This document shows, one piece after another, positions 43,804 through 52,852 of a stretch of 64,000 nucleotides of DNA. The notes under the pieces were generated by a model. That model ran no database searches. It saw only the letters and a list, made by a program, of their open reading frames with translations, and was not told the origin of the DNA. Each line of letters opens with the position of its first letter. The stretch's first letter is position 1. Source of the stretch: Occallatibacter riparius (GTDB taxonomy: Bacteria > Acidobacteriota > Terriglobia > Terriglobales > Acidobacteriaceae); assembly GCF_025264625.1 (NCBI RefSeq), contig NZ_CP093313.1:3720001-3784000 (forward strand). Direction: 5' to 3'. The position numbers were made by a program, and so were the translations under genes.

Positions 43804-46359
43804 ATGCTTATGAATTCCGCAAAGCGCATCGCGCGCATCGCCCTGCTGCTCGGAGCCTGGGGGGCACAATGCCTGATGGCATCGGTGCTGGTTGCTCCAT
43901 CCAAAGTGACGGTTAATCCCGGCGACACCCTTCAGTTCTCGGCCACAGGCGATCCGCTCGGCATCTACCTGTGGAACCTGTCAGGACCGGGTTGCAGCGA
44001 GGACTGCGGCAGCATTACATTCGGCGGCCTTTACACCGCCCCGGTTGTGGCCCCCGCATCTCAGCCCATCATAGTGAGTGCCACATCGTATTTCGATTTG
44101 TCTCAATCGGGGAGCGCCGCGATAACAATCACTAGCCAAAATGTTATCTCGGTTCAGGTGTCGCCCTCGCAGGCCAGCCTTGAATTGGGTCAGCAGCAGC
44201 TCTTTACGGCGACTGTGTCTGGCACAACGAACACTGCTGTGACGTGGAGTGTGTCCGGACCGGGTTGTACCGGCGCCGCATGTGGCACGATCACTTCCGG
44301 CGGCCTCTATACGGCTCCTGCGACCATGCCCAGCATTGCAATGATCCAGGTGACCGCGACCTCCAAAGCTAATACGAGCAGATCCGGTACGTCGACTATC
44401 GCGTTGCTTTCTTCCATTGCAGTGAGCGTTAGTCCGAAGACTGTAAGCCTGTATCCGAACAAAACGCAACAGTTCAACGCCACCGTGACCGGTAGCCCTG
44501 TAACGACGGTGACGTGGAGCATTCGCGGCGATGGTTGTTCTGGAAGCGCCTGCGGCATGATTACATCCGCTGGTCTCTATACGGCTCCGGCTACGCCGCC
44601 CAGTTCTCCAAAAGTCACAGTGACCGCTACAGCGACCGCCGACCCGAAGGCGCTTGGAAGCGCCGTGGTTACATTGCTCACGCCTCCAGCCATCACTATT
44701 TCGCCCAAGTCGGTGAGCATTATCTCAGGGGAGCATATTCAGTTTTACGACAAGGTGACCGGTACAACACAGACGGCTGTCACGTGGTCGGTGAGCGGCA
44801 CGAGTTGCCCTGGAACGGCTTGCGGCACGATCTCGGCAACAGGTCTCTACACATCACCGTCGAACCTGTCCGCTCCGTTGGAGGTTACCGTTAAGGTAAC
44901 TCTCACGGCTCTGTCGTCTGTAAGCGATGTTGCCAAGGTGAGCATCGTTCGAGCGAACAATGCAAAATTGGCCGGGCATTATGCGTTTTACCTGAATGGG
45001 TTCGATGCGAATGGAATCCAGCAATGCGCAGGCACAATATATGCCGATGGCAAAGGCACGATTCTTTCGGGTTTTGAAGATACAAACGACATAATCAACC
45101 CGTCCACCCGCATGGCAATCAGTGGAACCTACCAAATAGGATCCGACAACCGCGGGTCGATCACGGTGAAAGGCCCCAACGGGACTCAAACGTTGGACGT
45201 GGTGCTGAATGCCGGGGGAACCAGGGGCCGGTTGGTCTCCATCGATCCGAAGGGGGTTCGCAGTTCCGGAACGATCTACCGTCAGTCAACGTCGGCATTC
45301 GATGCTTCCGCACTTGACGGAGGGTATGTGTTCAGCCTCGTGGGCCAGAACAAAGCAGGGGGGCGCATTGGGGCTCTCGGGCTGTTCTTCCCAAATGGCT
45401 CCGGGTTCGTTGCAGGATGCGGAATGGATGTAAATGAAGCTGGAGGCGCAAAGGTCGCTTATGGAACCTACTCCGGAATCTATAACTACGACACGGACGG
45501 GCGGGGGACGATGACCTTGATTATCCCCGGGTTCATGGATGAAACATTCAACTTTGTCTTCTACATCATTTCGTCAAATCAACTGCTACTGCTCTCGACG
45601 GATCCTCTAAGCGACTCGACTCCGATCTTCAGTGGACAGGCCATCGCTCAGGACGAGTACGCATTCAGTGCGGAACAGTTCATTGGAACCGCGGTGTACG
45701 GGGTGAGTGGCAAAGCGCAGGGCAGAGGAGACGTGACGATAGGACGCCTCAATTTCCAGACCGGAGATTCAGTGATTGGGAACTACGACAGAAATGCGGC
45801 TGGGACGGTTACTTATGCAGGACAGACGACCGGAGCCTACAGCGTACAAATTACCGGACGCGCGACGATGGTCTTTTACGATCCGGGCGATGATTCGACA
45901 TCCACGTGGGTGATGTATGCCGCGGGGCGGGATACGGGATTCATCTTGGATATGTCATCGAACGCCGTCCGAATCGGTGAGATCACTCCGCAGGATACGC
46001 CGCCCTTTTCGAACGCATCGCTGGTGGGCACTTTCCTGGTTGGATCGGGCGAACCGATTGTGAAGCCCGCTCCGCTTTACATCGGCTACATGAACTTCGA
46101 TGGCAGCGTGAGCAAGCAGGGGAATGGCGGGGTTACCGGCATGGAAGACGTGAGCCTCGCATCGTCGCTTTTGACGAATCAGACAGTCAGCGGTACTTAC
46201 TCGATCTCGGTTCTGGCAAGCGATGGGCGGGGATTGATCGAGTTAAGCGCCCCGTCCACGAGCACTTATCAACTGTGGCTTACCGGTATGACCAAGGCTC
46301 TGGGCGTGCAGGTGGACTCGACCGTGGTCAACCCCGCGATTCTCTACATTGAACAGTAA
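43804..46359 (+). CDS. Secreted Ig-like repeat protein with cysteine pairs
   Basis: An 851-aa exported protein. After the signal (ALLLGAWGAQCLMA) come four BIG2-like Ig domains (about 25-395) of roughly 93 residues. Each carries a cysteine pair in the pattern GC....CG.I...GLYTAP, as in GPGCTGAACGTITSGGLYTA. The C-terminal 450 residues form further beta-rich repeats beginning HYAFYLNGFDANGIQQCAGT and AFDASALDGGYVFSLVGQNK, without a recognised enzyme motif. Start: the ATG at 43804 is in frame; a second at 43810 is equally possible (AGGAG at about 43783). Likely a cell-surface or matrix protein, and a second client for the DsbA-like protein. Confidence 0.8.
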   Translation: MLMNSAKRIARIALLLGAWGAQCLMASVLVAPSKVTVNPGDTLQFSATGDPLGIYLWNLSGPGCSEDCGSITFGGLYTAPVVAPASQPIIVSATSYFDLSQSGSAAITITSQNVISVQVSPSQASLELGQQQLFTATVSGTTNTAVTWSVSGPGCTGAACGTITSGGLYTAPATMPSIAMIQVTATSKANTSRSGTSTIALLSSIAVSVSPKTVSLYPNKTQQFNATVTGSPVTTVTWSIRGDGCSGSACGMITSAGLYTAPATPPSSPKVTVTATATADPKALGSAVVTLLTPPAITISPKSVSIISGEHIQFYDKVTGTTQTAVTWSVSGTSCPGTACGTISATGLYTSPSNLSAPLEVTVKVTLTALSSVSDVAKVSIVRANNAKLAGHYAFYLNGFDANGIQQCAGTIYADGKGTILSGFEDTNDIINPSTRMAISGTYQIGSDNRGSITVKGPNGTQTLDVVLNAGGTRGRLVSIDPKGVRSSGTIYRQSTSAFDASALDGGYVFSLVGQNKAGGRIGALGLFFPNGSGFVAGCGMDVNEAGGAKVAYGTYSGIYNYDTDGRGTMTLIIPGFMDETFNFVFYIISSNQLLLLSTDPLSDSTPIFSGQAIAQDEYAFSAEQFIGTAVYGVSGKAQGRGDVTIGRLNFQTGDSVIGNYDRNAAGTVTYAGQTTGAYSVQITGRATMVFYDPGDDSTSTWVMYAAGRDTGFILDMSSNAVRIGEITPQDTPPFSNASLVGTFLVGSGEPIVKPAPLYIGYMNFDGSVSKQGNGGVTGMEDVSLASSLLTNQTVSGTYSISVLASDGRGLIELSAPSTSTYQLWLTGMTKALGVQVDSTVVNPAILYIEQ

Positions 46360-46370
46360 CGGGACTGCTT

Positions 46371-46403
46371 GGCGGACGGGTTCTGCGATGCTTCCCGTCC
46401 GCC
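46371..46403. terminator. Strong hairpin between the Ig-repeat and Sel1 genes
   Basis: A perfect 10-bp inverted repeat GGCGGACGGG / CCCGTCCGCC with a 13-nt loop, no U-tract. It is 12 bp past the Ig-protein stop and 17 bp before the Sel1 start, so it may attenuate or shield the mRNA rather than end it. Confidence 0.5.
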
Positions 46404-46419
46404 GAGATCGGGGGATTCA

Positions 46420-47109
46420 ATGAAAAGGACGTATACTCTGGCAATCCTTTTGGGTGCTGCCCTGCTTGGTGGATATTTGTGCTCAGCACAGGAAGACGAC
46501 ACCGCTAGATTAACGAAGCAGGCGATGGCCGGAAATGCATCGGCGCAGGTCCAGCTGGGCATGAAGTATGCCATGACGATGCATCCGGATTTTACCGAAG
46601 CGATGAAGTGGTTCCGGATGGCTGCGGATCAGGGGTCGGCAGATGGGCAACTTCATCTCGCCGCAATGTACGACATCGGAGTCTCTCCGCAAAATCCAAC
46701 GGAGGCGGTGAAATGGTACGCGTTAGCCGCAAAGCAGGGACAAAAGGATGCGGAGTTCCGTCTCGGCCAGATGTACGATAGCGCACGCGGCGTGACACAG
46801 GATTATGCTCAGGCCGCTGAGTGGTACAAGAAGGCCGCTGCGCAGGGAAGACTCGACGCGGAATACCGCCTAGGCGAGATGTATGAAAGCGGCCTGGGTG
46901 TGAAGCAGAGCTATACCGATGCGATGCACTGGTATCTGGGCGCTGCGTCGAAAGGCCGTCCTGAGGCGGAATATAGACTCGGTTATCTGTACGAGATGGG
47001 TTTGGGAACAAAGAAGGACAAGCAGCAGGCGATCGCCTGGTATCAGAAATCCAGTGATCATGGATTTCCCGATGCCACCCAGGCGCTTAGAGCACTGGAA
47101 GTGCAGTGA
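46420..47109 (+). CDS. Secreted Sel1-repeat protein
   Basis: A 229-aa exported protein with a signal peptide ending at LCSAQ. The mature part is a solenoid of about six Sel1-like 36-residue repeats, e.g. AEFRLGQMYDSARGVTQDYA, AEWYKKAAAQGRLDAEYRLG and MYESGLGVKQSYTDAMHWYL. Sel1 repeats are adaptor scaffolds. It starts at 46420, after GGGGG, downstream of a hairpin and in the same direction as the Ig-repeat protein, so it may share the transcript. Function unknown, plausibly part of the same surface locus. Confidence 0.85.
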   Translation: MKRTYTLAILLGAALLGGYLCSAQEDDTARLTKQAMAGNASAQVQLGMKYAMTMHPDFTEAMKWFRMAADQGSADGQLHLAAMYDIGVSPQNPTEAVKWYALAAKQGQKDAEFRLGQMYDSARGVTQDYAQAAEWYKKAAAQGRLDAEYRLGEMYESGLGVKQSYTDAMHWYLGAASKGRPEAEYRLGYLYEMGLGTKKDKQQAIAWYQKSSDHGFPDATQALRALEVQ

Positions 47110-47710
47110 TCTTCGACCGCAGAAGTCTCTGAAGCCGGAGCACTGAAGAACTATCGCGAGGCTATCGGGGAATCCCGCTGTCGTTATGATGTGCGGCATA
47201 GGGCTAATTCGAGACAATGACAGGCTGCTTCCAACGACAAGCAGCGCGGGAGAGTAGCAGATATCCCTCGGCTTCACGCGGCCCGACCACTCATAGACAT
47301 ACAGGTCAGTGAAGCGTCGCCTATCAGCCACCAAAGTACTATAGGTCTCGCGGTCGGTCTTTGGGAGACTTACATCTCTCCGCGTCGACCCGCTAGCCAT
47401 TCAAATGACACGCTGAGGCGCCGGACGCCTATGGCTAGGGAAACGGATTCGTAATCACACGGTTCGTCGGAGACACGCCTGGTTGTGAGCCTGCGGTCCT
47501 TGCCGATACGGCGTACTCTCGACAATGCCGGACCGCATCGCATTTGGGACATTCTGATAACCAGCAATTCCCCCTTCCACGGGTTCAAGCAGCAGGCGGC
47601 ACTGCAGATAACTTCCAGAGCATTTGGACTGCCGCTACCAGGCGGCCACGGATGGCTGCATGGGTTTACTATCTACACCAGTGCAAATTGAGAACGGCTC
47701 GGTGGGCGAT
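47110..47710. other. Gene-free spacer before the DUF362 gene
   Basis: About 600 bp between the Sel1 stop and the DUF362 start. I found no convincing reading frame: short minus-strand frames lack starts, signals or family features. A gene remnant cannot be excluded. Confidence 0.4.
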
Positions 47711-48868
47711 ATGAAAGCGCATCTCAATCGGAGAGAACTGATTCAACGTCTCGGCGCCGCAGCAGCGGGGCTGTATCTCGCACCGGCGCGGCTTACTGCA
47801 TCGACGCCAGCGCCCATTGCACCGGTCGCCATCTCGAGATGCTCCAGCTACGGCCCGGAAGTGGTCAGCGCGCTAGCCTCGATGTTCGATCAGCTAGGCG
47901 GCCTTGCAAAGCTCGTCAGCGGCAAGACGGTGGCGATCAAGATCAACGTTACGGGAAGCTCCACGGAGCGTTTCAGGGGCCTGTCGCAGGGGCAGACCTA
48001 CTGGGTGCACCCGCAAGTTGTAAGCGCCACGGTTCACCTGCTCGGCCAGGCTGGTGCACGGCGCATACGGCTGCTCGAAAGCCCAACCTCTTCGAAGGTG
48101 CATACGCTCGAGGAGTTCATCTCGCAGGCTGGGTGGAAAGTGTCCGAGCTCACCAGCGCCGCTCCCCGCGTGGAGATGGAGAACACAAACTTCGCCGGCC
48201 CTTCGAAACAGTACGTGCGGTTCGCCGTACCCGGTGGAGGCATGTTGTTCAAGGCATATGACCTGAATCGAAGTTACGAAGACTGCGACGTGTTTGTGTC
48301 TCTGGCCAAGTTGAAGGAGCACACTACCGCAGGTCTGACTGGATCGATGAAGAACCTGTTCGGCATCACTCCCACAACGATCTACGGCGAAGGCGCAGGG
48401 ATTGATGAGCCGAGCCAGGAGGCGGCCGGCGGACGATCCATGCTGCACAACGGCAGCCGTCAGCCTTCTAAGAGCGCGCTGCCCGAGTTGAATCCGCACT
48501 CGCCGCGCGATCCCGGCTACCGCGTACCGCGCGTGACCGTCGACCTGGTTGCAGCGCGGCCCATTCACCTGAGCATCATCGACGGCATTCAGACCGTCGC
48601 GGGTGGCGAAGGCCCTTGGGCCCGGCAGATGCGGACAGTTCCTCCCGGTCTGCTGATTGCCGGCACAAATTGCGTGACGACCGATGCCGTTTGCGCGGCG
48701 CTGATGGGCTTTGATCCCATGGCAGATCGGGGCACGCCACCGTTTGAGAATTGCGACAGCACGCTGAAGCTTGCCGAAGAACTGGGCATCGGCACACGCG
48801 ACCTGAGACGCGTTGAGGTGATCGGTGTGCCCATTTCCAAAGGCCGAATCGACTTCCGCAAAGTGTAA
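47711..48868 (+). CDS. Tat-exported DUF362 protein
   Basis: A 385-aa protein with a Tat-like signal (LNRRELIQRLGAAAAGLYLA) and the DUF362 core: VAIKINVTGSSTERFRGLSQ, VHPQVVSATVHLLGQAGARR, FVSLAKLKEHTTAGLTGSMK and LSIIDGIQTVAGGEGPW, ending IAGTNCVTTDAVCAALMGFDP. Family members are often called iron-sulfur or phosphatase-like, but no 4Fe-4S cluster cysteines are seen here, only scattered Cys. I chose the ATG at 47711 because it directly precedes the signal. It converges on the enolase-superfamily gene, with 2 bp between stops. Confidence 0.85.
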   Translation: MKAHLNRRELIQRLGAAAAGLYLAPARLTASTPAPIAPVAISRCSSYGPEVVSALASMFDQLGGLAKLVSGKTVAIKINVTGSSTERFRGLSQGQTYWVHPQVVSATVHLLGQAGARRIRLLESPTSSKVHTLEEFISQAGWKVSELTSAAPRVEMENTNFAGPSKQYVRFAVPGGGMLFKAYDLNRSYEDCDVFVSLAKLKEHTTAGLTGSMKNLFGITPTTIYGEGAGIDEPSQEAAGGRSMLHNGSRQPSKSALPELNPHSPRDPGYRVPRVTVDLVAARPIHLSIIDGIQTVAGGEGPWARQMRTVPPGLLIAGTNCVTTDAVCAALMGFDPMADRGTPPFENCDSTLKLAEELGIGTRDLRRVEVIGVPISKGRIDFRKV

Positions 48869-48870
48869 GG

Positions 48871-50241
48871 CTAGCTGAAGATGGCGTCGTCCCAGGATTG
48901 GGGCTCGTCCCACGTCGGTGTCGGCTCGAAATATCCAGTGCCTGGTTTCAAGTGGCGCTTCACCTCGTCATCGTTCAGAGTGATGCCCAGGCCGGCTGTA
49001 TCCGGTACCTTTATAAAACCCTTGTTCACTATGGGTTTGTCGATACCGTTTACCAGGTCCTGCCAGAACGGCACATCCAGAGAATGGTTCTCCAGTGCGA
49101 GAAAATTTCTCGTCGCCGCAGCGCAGTGAACGTTCGCCATGCATGCCACCGGCGTGCCCGCAAAATGCATAGCCATGGGAAGGCCGTAACGGAAGGCCAT
49201 GTCGCCGATGCGGTGCGTCTGGAGGATACCGCCTGAAGTAGAGAGGTCGGGGTGGATCTTATCGACCGCATGTTCCCTGCAGAGCGTCTCGAAATCGGAG
49301 AACTGGTAGATGTCTTCGCCGGTCAGGATCGGAGTGGGGCTGGCTTCCCGAATCTCTTTCAAGAGATCGGTGTAGTACCAGGGAACGACGTCTTCCATCC
49401 ACTCCAGATTGAACTTCTCGTACGCTTTTCCAAGGCGAATGACGGATTTCACGCCGATGTGACCCAGGTGGTCCATCGAGAGAGGCATGTCATAGCCGAT
49501 GTTGTCGCGCACCGCCGCAACATACTCGCAGAGCCTGTCGATGCCCTTATCGGTGACTTCGGTGGCCGTAAACGGATGAGGCTGATCGCGCATTTCCCAC
49601 TTGCTCATGCCTTCAGGACGCATCACCGTGCCGGCGATACCATCCAGGACCTCGATGCCCAGATCCATCTTCATCCAGGTCAGACCCATCGCTTTGCGCT
49701 CTTTGGCGCGCAGCCCGTACTCTCTCGGTTCTCTTGATTCCGTGGTGTCGGCATAAATGCGAATCGTGTCGCGCCACTTGCCGCCCAGCATCTGGTAGAC
49801 GGGGATGTTGTACACCTTTCCTGCGATATCCCAGAGCGCCATCTCCACGGCGCAAACACCGCCTGCCTGCCGGGCGTTGCCGCCAAACTGCGCAATCTTC
49901 TGAAAGAGGAAGTCGATGTTCAGCGGATTTTCGCCCACGATGCGGCTCTTCAGCACCATTGCGTATTGCGGGCCGGCAATATCGCGCACCTCGCCCAAAC
50001 CGTAGACGCCCTGGTTGGTGTCGACGCGAATAAGCACACAGGGGCTCGGTCCGGGCTTGACCACGACGGCGTAGCGCATATCTGTGATCTTCAACGCCGA
50101 GGGGCTCGAGGCTGTGTTTACATTCCTGAGAGCGGGCTCCGCAGGCTGCGCGGTTCGGCCGAGTGCAGCGGCGGCCAGAGCCGCCAATGAAGACTTGAGA
50201 ACACTACGACGATTGAACCTGCCAGCGCCGAACATATGCAT
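48871..50241 (-). CDS. Tat-exported enolase-superfamily dehydratase
   Basis: A 456-aa mandelate-racemase/muconate-lactonizing type protein that would dehydrate or epimerise a sugar acid. Signal: FNRRSVLKSSLAALAAAALG (Tat). The barrel shows WMKMDLG on strand 2, LSMDHLGHIG with Asp (metal), EDVVPW, PILTGEDIYQ with Glu, DKIHPDLSTSGGI and the general base region MAMHFAGTPVACMANVH with His. Members usually act in the cytoplasm, so the Tat signal is unusual. It is 95 bp from the RraA-like gene on the same strand and probably in one operon with it and the mannonate-type dehydratase. Confidence 0.88.
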   Translation of the reverse strand: MHMFGAGRFNRRSVLKSSLAALAAAALGRTAQPAEPALRNVNTASSPSALKITDMRYAVVVKPGPSPCVLIRVDTNQGVYGLGEVRDIAGPQYAMVLKSRIVGENPLNIDFLFQKIAQFGGNARQAGGVCAVEMALWDIAGKVYNIPVYQMLGGKWRDTIRIYADTTESREPREYGLRAKERKAMGLTWMKMDLGIEVLDGIAGTVMRPEGMSKWEMRDQPHPFTATEVTDKGIDRLCEYVAAVRDNIGYDMPLSMDHLGHIGVKSVIRLGKAYEKFNLEWMEDVVPWYYTDLLKEIREASPTPILTGEDIYQFSDFETLCREHAVDKIHPDLSTSGGILQTHRIGDMAFRYGLPMAMHFAGTPVACMANVHCAAATRNFLALENHSLDVPFWQDLVNGIDKPIVNKGFIKVPDTAGLGITLNDDEVKRHLKPGTGYFEPTPTWDEPQSWDDAIFS

Positions 50242-50336
50242 AGATCAGTCTCCAGAAGTTTTGAGATTCATCCTAACCCGAACGGCGAGGTTTAGCTTGC
50301 GTGTCGACGTGATGGCCAGCGAAACACTTAGGTAGT

Positions 50337-51275
50337 TCAATTCTCCGGATGGGATAGCGCTTTCGCCAGCAACGCGTCGAATTCACTCCTCGGCATCTTC
50401 AATTTGTCAGGGTGGGCATCGATCCACTTCGCGAAACCGTCATACTTCTTCGCGTTCCAGCCGCCCTCGAACTCGGCCCCGTTCTTGCCTTCCTGATTCA
50501 ACTCGAAGTTGTAGTCATCTTTGAGTGCGGTGAATTCAGCAGTGCTGATCGCCTCTTCGGCCAGAATGGCGGGGATGAACAGCACTCCCTCTGGCTTCGC
50601 GAGAACCAGATCGCCCGGCAGCACAACCGCCCTTCCAATGCGGATGGGTGCATTGATCGATGTCAATTCCATTTGAGCCCAGGCGGAGGGATCGTATCCG
50701 CGATAGAAGCCATTAAAGTCCGGAATCTCGCGGTTCTCTTCCTGATCGCGAATACCCGCATCGAACACGAAGCCCGTGTGAGTGTGCGCGGCAATTCCGT
50801 TGCCGAGGTTAGAACCGATCAAGGTGCCTTCGATGATCTTGCCGAAGCCATCGGCCACGTACACGTCTCCAATCTGCAGTTCGTTGATCGGCCACATGTT
50901 TGTGCCCCCCACTCGGCCCTCCGCCTTACCCTCAGCGGTGATTGCGTGCGCCATATCGGGCCGGAGCGGCATGTATTGCGCGGTGACTGCACGTCCAGCG
51001 AACGGTTTTTCGATGTGGAGAGCCTGCCAGCCCGCCTCGAATTGATTCTGGTATCCCTTGGAGCGGAGGAAGTCCCATATATCTTCGATCGACATATCCA
51101 CGGCGCGCTTCAGCAAGGTGTCCGACACCTTGGGCCGGCCGTCGGGGAACCGATCCCCGTGCCAGTCCGAGGTATAAAAGAGCATCTGGTCGTGGGTCAT
51201 CTTCACCTGGGACGTTGCTGGCAACGCCGCAAGCGACGCGCACAGCAACAGGGTCAAAGCGAATAGGTACTTCAT
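50337..51275 (-). CDS. Exported RraA-like protein (aldolase/decarboxylase fold)
   Basis: A 312-aa exported protein with a Sec signal ending ALPATSQ. The core RraA-type fold is visible: AGRAVTAQYMPLRPDM, INELQIGDVYVADGFGKIIE, GNGIAAHTHTGFVFDAGIRD (the substrate/metal loop) and PIRIGRAVVLPGDLVLAKPE. The family includes the RNase E inhibitor RraA and 4-hydroxy-4-methyl-2-oxoglutarate aldolases. It is longer than usual (typically under 230 aa), with extra N- and C-terminal segments. It sits between two enolase-superfamily genes, so an aldolase or dehydratase step in sugar-acid breakdown fits. Confidence 0.85.
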   Translation of the reverse strand: MKYLFALTLLLCASLAALPATSQVKMTHDQMLFYTSDWHGDRFPDGRPKVSDTLLKRAVDMSIEDIWDFLRSKGYQNQFEAGWQALHIEKPFAGRAVTAQYMPLRPDMAHAITAEGKAEGRVGGTNMWPINELQIGDVYVADGFGKIIEGTLIGSNLGNGIAAHTHTGFVFDAGIRDQEENREIPDFNGFYRGYDPSAWAQMELTSINAPIRIGRAVVLPGDLVLAKPEGVLFIPAILAEEAISTAEFTALKDDYNFELNQEGKNGAEFEGGWNAKKYDGFAKWIDAHPDKLKMPRSEFDALLAKALSHPEN

Positions 51276-51383
51276 GCGATTCTCCGTCGTAAAAATGTCT
51301 TAGGCGATCTTGGAACCAATATCGTTGGTGTTATCCAGAACTCACGGCGGCAGCGACGCCGGCCCTCGCCTGCCATCTCGACT

Positions 51384-52718
51384 CTACTGCTTGATGACTG
51401 TGCCGTCCCGCAGTCGGATCTCTCCCCAGCCGCCATTCAAAGGGCTCGAGGTGAAAGGAGATTTCGCTGCCACTTTGTCATCAATCTCGATGCCCCACCC
51501 GGGCTTCTCACTGACCCAGAGATAGCCGTCTTTCATCTCAGGACATCCCTGGAAGATGGCCTGCGTGCGCTCGTTGAAGGGCGTGTATTCCTGGATGCCG
51601 AAGTTGTAGCTCACCAGATCAAGGGTGGCATTGGCCATGTGGCCGACGGGAGAAACATCTCCGGGCCCATGCCAAGCGGTCTTCACTTCATACTGCTCGG
51701 CGAGGATAGCAATCTTGCGCGCCGGACTGAAACCACCCACCTGGGAAAGATGTACGCGAATGTAGTCGATCAATCGCCCTTCGATCAGCGGCCGCCACTC
51801 ATGCGGAGAGTTAAAGAGCTCGCCCATCGCGATCGGGGTGGCGCAGTTCTGGCGGATCTGCCGGAAGTATTCGAGATCTTCAGGAGAAAGCGGGTCTTCA
51901 AGAAAAAACATTCGATACTGCTCGGCTTCCTTGCAGAACTGCACCGCCTCGTTAGGCGTAAGGCGCTCGTGCATATCATGGAGGAGTTCAATCTCTTCGC
52001 CAAGTTCTCTGCGGCAAAACTCAAGCAGTTTCAAATTGCGGCGCATGGCGAGCGCGGGGTCGAAGAGCGGTTGGTCGTGCAGAGCCTTGGGGCGCTTATC
52101 GCTCGAATGTGCCGCGCCATAGCCCGACATGCCGGGAAGCTCCACCTGAACGCGCACGTGGCGGAATCCCTGATCAATGTATTTCTTCGCTGCATCCACC
52201 ACGTCCTGATACTCGGCGCCGCTGGCATGCGTGTAGCAGTCCACTGCCTCGCGGCATTTGCCGCCCGCAAGCTGATAGACCGGCATTCCGGCCTGACGGC
52301 CTTTGATATCCCATAGTGCTTGGTCAATCCCGCTAAGTGCGTTGTTCAGTACGGGACCGTTCTTCCAATACGAGCTGTCGTAGCAGGACTGCCAGATATC
52401 TTCGATCCGATCCGTCGTCTTGTTGAGCAGGAATGGCTTGAGATATTTCTCAACCGCAGGCCTGACCAGATCTGCTCGCTGCGTAAACGTGGCGCAACCG
52501 TAACCGTAGAGTCCGGGTTGATCCGTGGTAATCTTCACCACCGTCAGCCGGAAACCTGCAGGCTGGCACTCAATCACGCTGATGTCTTTAATTCGCGGCT
52601 GTGGGGTCGCCCGCGTGGCCCGCGCAAATTGTTCCTGCGCTTTTACTGAGCGCGGAGCGAGGGCGAGCATTCCCGTTCCTGCGATCGTCCTTAAGAAATC
52701 ACGCCGGCCTGCATGCAT
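51384..52718 (-). CDS. Tat-exported RspA/ManD-like mannonate dehydratase
   Basis: A 444-aa enolase-superfamily enzyme of the RspA/D-mannonate dehydratase group. A Tat signal (AGRRDFLRTIAGTGMLALA) precedes the domain. Family signatures are LSGIDQALWDIKGRQAGMPV, VRVQVELPGMSGYGAA, LLHDMHERLTPNEAVQF, FLEDPLSPED and AWHGPGDVSPVGHMAN with the His base. Dehydrates a mannonate/gluconate-type acid to a 2-keto-3-deoxy acid. I chose the ATG at 52718 because it gives the signal peptide and is preceded by a purine-rich GGGAG. First gene of the apparent three-gene export operon with RraA-like and a second dehydratase. Confidence 0.88.
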   Translation of the reverse strand: MHAGRRDFLRTIAGTGMLALAPRSVKAQEQFARATRATPQPRIKDISVIECQPAGFRLTVVKITTDQPGLYGYGCATFTQRADLVRPAVEKYLKPFLLNKTTDRIEDIWQSCYDSSYWKNGPVLNNALSGIDQALWDIKGRQAGMPVYQLAGGKCREAVDCYTHASGAEYQDVVDAAKKYIDQGFRHVRVQVELPGMSGYGAAHSSDKRPKALHDQPLFDPALAMRRNLKLLEFCRRELGEEIELLHDMHERLTPNEAVQFCKEAEQYRMFFLEDPLSPEDLEYFRQIRQNCATPIAMGELFNSPHEWRPLIEGRLIDYIRVHLSQVGGFSPARKIAILAEQYEVKTAWHGPGDVSPVGHMANATLDLVSYNFGIQEYTPFNERTQAIFQGCPEMKDGYLWVSEKPGWGIEIDDKVAAKSPFTSSPLNGGWGEIRLRDGTVIKQ

Positions 52719-52852
52719 GTCTCCCGCCCTCCCCCAATTCACTCTCCAACCCTCGAAAGGCACACGCCAAAGATGCGAATCCGAGCAGGGTGATTCTGAT
52801 TCGGCTTTCGAAGAGACGCCAGTTTACCACCACGTTGAACAGCAACCCCGCG

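Noticed and set aside
46371..46403. Rho-independent terminator call for the Ig-repeat gene
   Set aside because: The stem is strong but lacks a U-tract, so it is kept only as a low-confidence hairpin feature.
47370..47588. 72-codon minus-strand frame
   Set aside because: No start-site signal, no family resemblance and unusual composition; treated as spacer.
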